Below are positions 1 through 5,344 of a stretch of DNA of 6,819 bases, in pieces. Each line of letters starts with the position of its first letter. Within the stretch, counting starts at the first letter, position 1. The DNA comes from Nocardioides sp. GTDB taxonomy: Bacteria; Actinomycetota; Actinomycetes; Propionibacteriales; Nocardioidaceae. The notes beneath the pieces were generated by a model. The model was not told where the DNA came from and made no database searches. It worked only from the letters and a program-made list of their open reading frames with translations. Location of the stretch: the NCBI GenBank assembly GCA_030145945.1, contig JASLDK010000028.1, positions 1-6,819 on the forward strand, read 5' to 3'. A program made the position numbers and the translations under genes.

Positions 1-54
1 GGATCGCAGGGGGCCGCGTCGGTAGGGAATGGTCGTAATCCGGGATCTGCACGC

Positions 55-1746
55 GTGGCAGGCCCCGTCGTGGGAACGTTTTCATTCGTGGAGCGCGACG
101 ACCTTCTGGCCCTGGTGCTGGAGCACCTCGCGGAGGGTACGCCGGAGCAGGCGCGGACCGCCGCACTCGCTGCCGCGGGGGCAGGCGAGGCCGCGGCGTA
201 CGGCATGGCCGCGCTGGCTGACTTCTGGCTCGGCGACTTCGCCGACGCCACCCGGCACGCGCTCGAAGGCCTCGGCCTGGCCGACGACGACCGGTCGCGT
301 GGGCTGTGTCTGGCCGCCGCCTCGTTGGCCGCCGGTGGCGATCTCGACGCTCTGCCCATCGACGCGGCCGAGCTCCAGCGGCTGATGGCTGGGGCCGACG
401 ATCCGAGCTCGCGCTGGTGGTCGGCAGTGCGGTACGTCGCCGCGGAGGCCGCGCTCGTCAGTGCCCGGATCCGCGAGGCCGCCGCGTTCGACGCGCTCGG
501 GCCACCGTCCGGCGAGGCCTGGGAGGGGCATCCGTTCGGGGTCATCCTGTGGGTCTGCTCGGTGCGGATCGCTGCGTTCTCCGGACGGATCGAGGCGGCG
601 ACGAGGCTGATGGTGCCCACCCGTTCGGCCGTGCAGCCCGGCTCGCGGATCGAGCCGGTCGTGTCGGCGGTCGAGGTCTTCGTCAGCGGCAATGCGGGCG
701 ACGAGGACGGGGTGCGGATCGCCGAGGCGGTTGCTGCGCACGTTCCCCCTCAGCCGCGCGACTTCCTCGACCGGGGCGCGCTGCTCCTGCTGTCCTACGG
801 CGCGATCGCGTTGTACGACGTACGCACTGCGGCTGCTCTCGCCTTCCGGGCCGGAGCAGACGAGGCGCTGAGTCGGTGCACCCTGATCGACCGCGCCATC
901 TGTTTCGAGATGTTCCTGCACGCCGCGATCCTCGAGCAGGACCGGGGCGCGATCGAGGCATGGCTGGTGGCGCTCGCGGAGCTGGCCGAGCACCCGATCA
1001 CCGAGCCGACGGTCCAACGGGCACGCGCCCGCGCCGCCATCGACGCGGGCGAGGCGACAGCTGCCATCGAGCTGCTGAGCGCCAGCGTCGACCGGTGTGT
1101 CGCCGAGGATCGAGGGGTGGAGGCGGCCGAGGGCCAGATCCTGCTGGCGCGGGCGCGGATCCTCGCCGCTGATCTCGGTACGGCGACCCGCAGTCTGCGC
1201 ACGCTCGTCGCGGAGGCCGATCGGGCGGGGTTCGGCGCGATCCGCCGTGCTGCGAGCGCCACTCTCGCCGCTTCCGGGCGGCGCCTACCGCCGGTGGCAG
1301 GTGCGGGCTGGGAGGTGTTGTCCGTGCGAGAGGCCGAGGTCGCCCGGGCTGTGCTTGCCGGCCAGGAGGTCGAGGAGATCGCAGCCGCGCTGTTCCTCTC
1401 CCCGCGCACGGTCCGCGCCCACCTCTCCCGGATCCTGTGCGCCTTCGGTGTGGCGACCCGGGTGGGCCTGCTGGCCGCGGTGGCTGCCAGCTCCGGGACC
1501 GGCGCAGTGCCCGGCATGGCGGTGGGGGTCGCGACCGGCACGGGGTCAGCGGCAGGACCCGGTCCGTTGAGCCCGCGTCAGTCGGAGGTGGCGGCCCTGG
1601 TCGCCGCCGGCCACTCCAACCAGCAGATCGCCGGGGAGCTCGCCATCTCGGTCAAGGGTGTGGAGAAGCACGTGGGCGACGTACTCCTGCGCTGGAACGC
1701 AGGCTCGAGGTTCGAGCTGGCCCGGATCTGGTGGTCGCTGGCCTGA
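55..1746 (+). CDS. LuxR-family transcriptional regulator with two tandem C-terminal HTH domains
   Basis: This is probably a cytoplasmic DNA-binding regulator; its ligand and targets cannot be read from the sequence. Residues about 20-410 are Ala/Leu-rich and helical, resembling the TPR-like repeat part of large LuxR (LAL/MalT-type) regulators. No Walker A motif is visible, so the ATPase domain of that family is absent. Residues about 419-478 form one LuxR HTH (LSVREAEV at 422-429, then EIAAALFLSPRTVRAHL). Residues about 503-562 form a second (LSPRQSEV at 505-512, then QQIAGELAISVKGVEKHV), after a Gly/Ala-rich linker. The start is uncertain. GTG at 55 has a weak GGGAT eight bases upstream, and GTG at 70 or 91 is also possible. 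The frame stays open to the left edge, but its first 18 codons have only about half G/C third positions, so they look non-coding. A longer protein entering from the left cannot be fully excluded. Confidence 0.85.
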   Translation: MAGPVVGTFSFVERDDLLALVLEHLAEGTPEQARTAALAAAGAGEAAAYGMAALADFWLGDFADATRHALEGLGLADDDRSRGLCLAAASLAAGGDLDALPIDAAELQRLMAGADDPSSRWWSAVRYVAAEAALVSARIREAAAFDALGPPSGEAWEGHPFGVILWVCSVRIAAFSGRIEAATRLMVPTRSAVQPGSRIEPVVSAVEVFVSGNAGDEDGVRIAEAVAAHVPPQPRDFLDRGALLLLSYGAIALYDVRTAAALAFRAGADEALSRCTLIDRAICFEMFLHAAILEQDRGAIEAWLVALAELAEHPITEPTVQRARARAAIDAGEATAAIELLSASVDRCVAEDRGVEAAEGQILLARARILAADLGTATRSLRTLVAEADRAGFGAIRRAASATLAASGRRLPPVAGAGWEVLSVREAEVARAVLAGQEVEEIAAALFLSPRTVRAHLSRILCAFGVATRVGLLAAVAASSGTGAVPGMAVGVATGTGSAAGPGPLSPRQSEVAALVAAGHSNQQIAGELAISVKGVEKHVGDVLLRWNAGSRFELARIWWSLA

Positions 1747-1802
1747 TCGCTGCGGTTGTCCCTGTCGCTCTCCCCGCGCAGATCCGGTCGGCTCGACCAA
1801 TG

Positions 1803-1845
1803 AAAAAAGGTGCTACCGCAGGCGTCTCGGGTCACCTGCGGTAGC
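1803..1845. terminator. Stem-loop terminator between the regulator and recQ, T-tract on the minus strand
   Basis: A perfect 11-bp inverted repeat, GCTACCGCAGG at 1812-1822 and CCTGCGGTAGC at 1835-1845, encloses a 12-base loop. Six A's at 1803-1808 lie just left of the stem, so a leftward (minus-strand) transcript would have a GC-rich hairpin followed by a U-run, the classic intrinsic terminator. A rightward transcript from the regulator gene, which ends at 1746, meets the same hairpin without a U-tract. Such hairpins may still terminate in actinobacteria. I infer it ends the regulator transcript, blocks antisense transcription from the recQ side, or does both. Confidence 0.75.
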
Positions 1846-1914
1846 GAGTACGACTCTAGGGCGTCGGTTCAAGCACTGTCCGGGAAACCGGAAAACTCGT
1901 GGGTAAAGAATTCG

Positions 1915-1936
1915 TGTCGGCCCCCGCTGGTAGACA
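1915..1936 (+). promoter_or_regulatory. Candidate recQ promoter, PafBC (RecA-NDp)-like, leaderless
   Basis: TGTCGGCC at 1915-1922, eight bases, then TAGACA at 1931-1936 follows the architecture TGTCRGTG-N8-TAnnnT known for the LexA-independent DNA-damage promoters controlled by PafBC in mycobacteria. Six of eight bases of the upstream element match and the N8 spacing is exact. The -10 keeps TA but ends in A instead of T. The hexamer ends six bases before the recQ ATG and no Shine-Dalgarno sequence is seen, so the transcript probably begins at or next to the start codon. No LexA box is visible. Confidence 0.45.
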
Positions 1937-1942
1937 CGAGTC

Positions 1943-4072
1943 ATGACCTCCACCGCTCCCGACCTGTCCGCCGATGCCGAGGTGAGGGCGCGGGCCGAGG
2001 GACATCTGCGGGCCCTGGTGGGCAGCTCCGAGGCGACGTTGTACGACGACCAGTGGGCCGCCGTCGCCGCCCTGGTCGTGCACCGGCGCCGGGCGTTGGT
2101 GGTGCAGCGCACCGGGTGGGGCAAGTCGGCGGTCTACTTCGTGGCCACGCTGTTGCTGCGGGAGCAGGGGAGCGGCCCGACGGTCATCATCTCGCCGTTG
2201 CTGGCGTTGATGCGCAACCAGATCGCGGCGGCGGAGCGGGCCGGGATCCGGGCGGTGACGGTCAACTCGACCAACACGACGGAGTGGGACGAGGTGCATC
2301 GTTCGATCGCGGCTGGTGAGGTCGACGTGCTCCTGGTGAGCCCGGAGCGGCTCAACAACCCGGGCTTCCGCGACGAGGTGCTGCCGCGGTTGGCGGCGAC
2401 CTGCGGGCTGTTGGTCGTCGACGAGGCCCACTGCATCTCCGACTGGGGGCACGACTTCCGACCGGACTATCGGCGGATCCGGACATTGCTGCGCGACCTG
2501 CCGAGCGGGATCCCGGTGCTGGCGACGACGGCGACCGCCAACCAGCGGGTCACCGACGACGTGGCGGAGCAGTTGGGTGCCGAGACCCTGGTCCTGCGCG
2601 GCGGCCTGGACCGGGCGTCGCTGCGGCTGGGGGTGGTGCGGTTGACGACGGCTGAGCAGCGGCTGGCGTGGCTGGCCGATCATCTGGCCGAGCAGCCCGG
2701 CAGCGGGATCATCTACTGCCTCACGGTGGCGGCGACCCAGGAGGTGGCCGACTACCTGCGTTCGCGCGGCCATCGGGTGGCTGCCTACTCCGGTCAGACC
2801 GAGCAGACCGAGCGGTTGGCGCTCGAGCAGGCCTTGGTCGACGGCGAGGTCAAGGCGCTCGTCGCGACGAGTGCGCTGGGGATGGGTTTCGACGCGGCGC
2901 TGGGGTTCGTGGTCAATCTGGGTGCACCCAACAGTCCGGTCGCCTACTACCAACAGGTCGGCCGTGCTGGCCGTGGTTCGATCGACGACGCGACGGTGGT
3001 CCTCCTGCCCGCGCTCGAGGACCGCGACATCTGGGCCTACTTCGCCTCCCTCGCCTTCCCTCGCGAGGAGCTCGTCCGCGAGACGCTGTCCGTGCTTGAC
3101 GAGGAGGGGCGGGCGGTGAGCACGGCCGCGCTGGAGCCGCGGGTGGAGCTGTCCCGGACCCGCCTCGAGACGATGCTCAAGGTGCTCGACGTCGACGGTG
3201 CCGTACGCCGGGTGCGGGGCGGCTGGGAGTCGACCGGTCAACCCTGGTCCTACGACGCCGAACGCTATGCGCGGGTCGCGGCGGCCCGGGCCGCCGAACA
3301 GCAGGCGATGCTCGACTACCTCGCCACCGGCGAGTGCCGGATGCGTTATCTGCGCCACCAGCTGGACGACCCGGCGGTGCTGGCGGACCCGGACTGGCGG
3401 TGCGGGCGGTGCGACAACTGCGGGGGGCTGTCGCTGTCGACCCAGGTGTCGGAGACGGCGGTCGCTGAGGCGGCCGAACGGATCGCCCGGCCCGGCGTGC
3501 CGATCGAGCCGCGCAAGCAGTGGCCCACGGGGCTGGCGTCGATCGGCGTCAGTCGCGCGGGCCGGATCAAGCAGCCGCCGGCGGAAGGTCGTGCGATCGC
3601 CCGCCTCACCGACCTCGGTCACGGAGGTGCGCTGCGACGGCTGTTCGCCGCGGACGCCGTCGACGGCCCGGTCCCCGACGGGCTGGCGCGGGCGATGGTG
3701 GCGATGCTCCAGGACTGGCGGCCGGAGGTCGACGCCATCGTCGTTGCCGAGTCCGAGCGGCGGCCACAGTTGACCGCGGACCTCGCGTCCGGCCTGTCCC
3801 GCTTCCTCGGCATCCCCGTCGTCGGGCAGTGGGCCGTGGTCGACCTCTCCGTGGGGCCCGACCGCGGCGCCACCAACTCCGCCCAACGCGTCGCCGCCGT
3901 CAGCCGACGCTGTGAGTTGAGGCTCGCGTCGCCCGATGCCGTCCAGGGCCACCAGGTGCTGCTCGTCGACGACCTCGTCGGCACCGGCTGGTCACTCACC
4001 CTGGCTGCCGAGGCGCTGCACGCAGCAGGCGCTGCTGGCGTCGTACCTCTCACGCTCGGGGTCTCCGGCTGA
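1943..4072 (+). CDS. recQ: RecQ-family ATP-dependent DNA helicase fused to a C-terminal ComF-like phosphoribosyltransferase domain
   Basis: RecQ proteins are 3'-5' superfamily 2 helicases acting in recombination, replication-fork repair and unwinding of DNA structures. All core motifs are visible: motif 0 around Q37, Walker A TGWGKS at 57-62, Ia SPLLALMRNQ at 84-93, DEAH at 160-163 followed by the RecQ aromatic loop CISDWGHDFRPDY at 164-176, III ATTATAN at 194-200, IV near 255-261, V VATSALGMGFD at 307-317, and VI YYQQVGRAGR at 335-344. C465, C487, C490 and C493 form the RecQ zinc cluster. A winged-helix-like stretch at about 390-430 precedes the cysteines, and no HRDC domain is recognisable. 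Residues about 595-709 look like a PRTase of the ComF type: VAESERR at 601-607, then the PRPP-loop motif VLLVDDLVGTGWS at 672-684. A catalytic role for that domain is unproven. At 709 residues it is longer than many RecQs because of the fusion. The ATG at 1943 fits the leaderless promoter. A linking role in competence-like DNA uptake is only a hypothesis. Confidence 0.93.
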   Translation: MTSTAPDLSADAEVRARAEGHLRALVGSSEATLYDDQWAAVAALVVHRRRALVVQRTGWGKSAVYFVATLLLREQGSGPTVIISPLLALMRNQIAAAERAGIRAVTVNSTNTTEWDEVHRSIAAGEVDVLLVSPERLNNPGFRDEVLPRLAATCGLLVVDEAHCISDWGHDFRPDYRRIRTLLRDLPSGIPVLATTATANQRVTDDVAEQLGAETLVLRGGLDRASLRLGVVRLTTAEQRLAWLADHLAEQPGSGIIYCLTVAATQEVADYLRSRGHRVAAYSGQTEQTERLALEQALVDGEVKALVATSALGMGFDAALGFVVNLGAPNSPVAYYQQVGRAGRGSIDDATVVLLPALEDRDIWAYFASLAFPREELVRETLSVLDEEGRAVSTAALEPRVELSRTRLETMLKVLDVDGAVRRVRGGWESTGQPWSYDAERYARVAAARAAEQQAMLDYLATGECRMRYLRHQLDDPAVLADPDWRCGRCDNCGGLSLSTQVSETAVAEAAERIARPGVPIEPRKQWPTGLASIGVSRAGRIKQPPAEGRAIARLTDLGHGGALRRLFAADAVDGPVPDGLARAMVAMLQDWRPEVDAIVVAESERRPQLTADLASGLSRFLGIPVVGQWAVVDLSVGPDRGATNSAQRVAAVSRRCELRLASPDAVQGHQVLLVDDLVGTGWSLTLAAEALHAAGAAGVVPLTLGVSG

Positions 4073-4101
4073 CTCCCGACCTCCCACCATCCAGCCGTCG
4101 A

Positions 4102-4116
4102 CCGACCTAGGGTCGG
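4102..4116 (+). promoter_or_regulatory. Leaderless promoter -10 (TAGGGT) inside a small inverted repeat
   Basis: TAGGGT at 4108-4113 fits the actinobacterial TAnnnT -10 element and lies six bases before the ATG at 4120, which predicts a leaderless mRNA. It overlaps the inverted repeat CCGACC-TAG-GGTCGG (4102-4116), which could be an operator for a repressor or could be chance in this GC-rich DNA. No convincing -35 hexamer is seen, and no Shine-Dalgarno sequence precedes the ATG. Confidence 0.45.
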
Positions 4117-4119
4117 ACC

Positions 4120-5301
4120 ATGACCGACGACGCTCCCGCGAACGGCACCCCGGAACCCCCGACCACGGCGATCGTCAACGATCCTGCCGACGAGCCGGAC
4201 GCGCCGTCCAGCGCTGCGACGATGACGATGACGGCGCCCGACGGGGGCGACGCACCTCCGCCTCCGCCACCGCTGGTGGGCGCCGACTCGATCGAGCCGG
4301 AGTTCCCGACCACCGTCAACCGAGCAGGTACGACGGGCGCCGTCGTCGCCCTCGGATCGGGGCTCCTGGGTGGGGCGGTCGCCATTGCCGCGTCGCGGAG
4401 CAGGTCGGGCGAGAAGGGCGACCTGGACTGGTCGCTCTACGGAGTGGCCCTGGGAGCGACCGCGATACTCCTCGCCATCGCCGTCCTGGGTGCGCTCGCG
4501 GCGCGCCGGGCCGGTGGCCGCGCGCGCGAGGAGGTCGTCACCTGGCCGGGGGTGGTCGGGACCCTGGCGACCGGACTGCTGATCGGCATCGGCGTGGACA
4601 AGCACGACGACTGGGTGGCCTACCTGATCGGCGGGGTGCTGGTCGCGTTGTCGGTGCTGGGCTATCTCGCCGCACGCAGGGCGGCCTTCGTGGTGGTCGC
4701 GATCCTGGGCCTCGCCCTGATCTATGGCGTCGCCTTCGACAACGTGATCAGCGACAGCATCGGCAAGGGTCACCCGGAGGTGGTCGGCGCGGTGCTGACG
4801 ACGATCTTCGTCGTCGTGGTCACCCTGGTCGGCTGGGCACTGCCGAGCCGCGCTGTGTCGGGAGTCGTTGTCGGATCATTCGGCCTGGTGGGCATTGTCG
4901 GCGTGCTCGTCTCCTTCATCGTCACGCGCTACCTGTTCTCCATGCTGGGGGACATGATGGGAATGTTCGGCGGTTCCTCCCGTGCGCCCGTCTTCGGCTG
5001 GGTGGCCGTCAGCTCCTTCCCTGCCTCCGACGTGTGGTGGGTGGTCGCCCTCGCAGCTGGGCTCACCGTGCTGTGGGTGCTGGCCGCCGCGATCTCCAAC
5101 CACTCCGGGTTCACGATCCTCGCGATCGCGATGCCGACCCTCGTCGTCCCGCTCGCTGCGGCCGCGCTCGCTGCGGAGCACCCGACCTGGTGGGCCGCGG
5201 TCCCGGCCGCCGGTGGTGGGGTGCTGCTGGTCGGCGGGGTGTTGCTCGCGCGGCTGCGCGGCCGGCGTACCGCTTCTGCCGTCGCCTCCACCAATCCCTG
5301 A
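4120..5301 (+). CDS. Multi-pass integral membrane protein of unknown function
   Basis: I do not recognise the family. The 393-residue protein has a hydrophilic, Pro/Asp/Ala-rich tail of about 68 residues, including six consecutive prolines at 46-51, that looks disordered and probably cytoplasmic. It is followed by about ten hydrophobic segments near residues 72-92, 105-128, 142-160, 165-186, 188-206, 222-242, 246-269, 304-325, 331-352 and 357-377. Arg-rich turns such as AARRAGGRAR (127-136), AARRA (184-188) and the C-terminal RLRGRR (378-383) fit cytoplasmic loops by the positive-inside rule. A Met/Gly-rich loop (MLGDMMGMFGG, 275-285) lies between segments 7 and 8. I see no transporter signature, catalytic motif or cleavable signal peptide. 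The ATG sits six bases after a TAGGGT hexamer, 47 bases after recQ and 43 before the SNF2 gene. It may simply be a general actinobacterial envelope protein; its position between two helicases does not by itself imply a DNA-related role. Confidence 0.85.
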   Translation: MTDDAPANGTPEPPTTAIVNDPADEPDAPSSAATMTMTAPDGGDAPPPPPPLVGADSIEPEFPTTVNRAGTTGAVVALGSGLLGGAVAIAASRSRSGEKGDLDWSLYGVALGATAILLAIAVLGALAARRAGGRAREEVVTWPGVVGTLATGLLIGIGVDKHDDWVAYLIGGVLVALSVLGYLAARRAAFVVVAILGLALIYGVAFDNVISDSIGKGHPEVVGAVLTTIFVVVVTLVGWALPSRAVSGVVVGSFGLVGIVGVLVSFIVTRYLFSMLGDMMGMFGGSSRAPVFGWVAVSSFPASDVWWVVALAAGLTVLWVLAAAISNHSGFTILAIAMPTLVVPLAAAALAAEHPTWWAAVPAAGGGVLLVGGVLLARLRGRRTASAVASTNP

Positions 5302-5307
5302 CTTCTC

Positions 5308-5338
5308 GGAACTTCCTGTCGGGCCCACCCGTTAGCGT
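5308..5338 (+). promoter_or_regulatory. Candidate promoter of the SNF2 gene (TAGCGT -10, or ECF-type GGAAC-N17-CGTT)
   Basis: Two overlapping readings exist. TAGCGT at 5333-5338 is a TAnnnT -10 element ending six bases before the GTG at 5345. Alternatively, GGAAC at 5308-5312 and CGTT at 5330-5333 are separated by 17 bases, the layout of many ECF-sigma stress promoters. Either would start transcription close to the GTG, giving a leaderless or near-leaderless mRNA. No Shine-Dalgarno sequence is present. Sequence alone cannot decide between the two. Confidence 0.4.
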
Positions 5339-5344
5339 CCCCAT

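Noticed and set aside
23..28. TAGGGA as a leaderless -10 for the regulator gene
   Set aside because: No start codon in the regulator's frame lies six or seven bases downstream. It could still serve a short-leader transcript to GTG 55, but nothing supports that further.
29..385. Plus-strand ATG frame overlapping the start of the LuxR regulator
   Set aside because: The translation is Trp/Arg/Pro/Ser-rich with poor codon use, consistent with an out-of-frame reading of the regulator.
1879..1892. Five-pair mini-hairpin TCCGG-GAAA-CCGGA with a GNRA-type loop upstream of recQ
   Set aside because: It is neat but very short, lies upstream of the predicted start of transcription, and such small hairpins are frequent by chance in GC-rich DNA.
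1901..1906. GGGTAA as a SigB/SigF-type -10 element before recQ
   Set aside because: No GTTT-like -35 is found 14-16 bases upstream; the nearest GTTC is about 30 bases away.
1856..3952. A 698-codon open frame on the minus strand covering almost all of recQ
   Set aside because: Its translation is low-complexity and rich in Arg, His, Pro and Gly with no recognisable domain. High G/C third positions in recQ produce such antisense frames, while the plus frame has every helicase motif.
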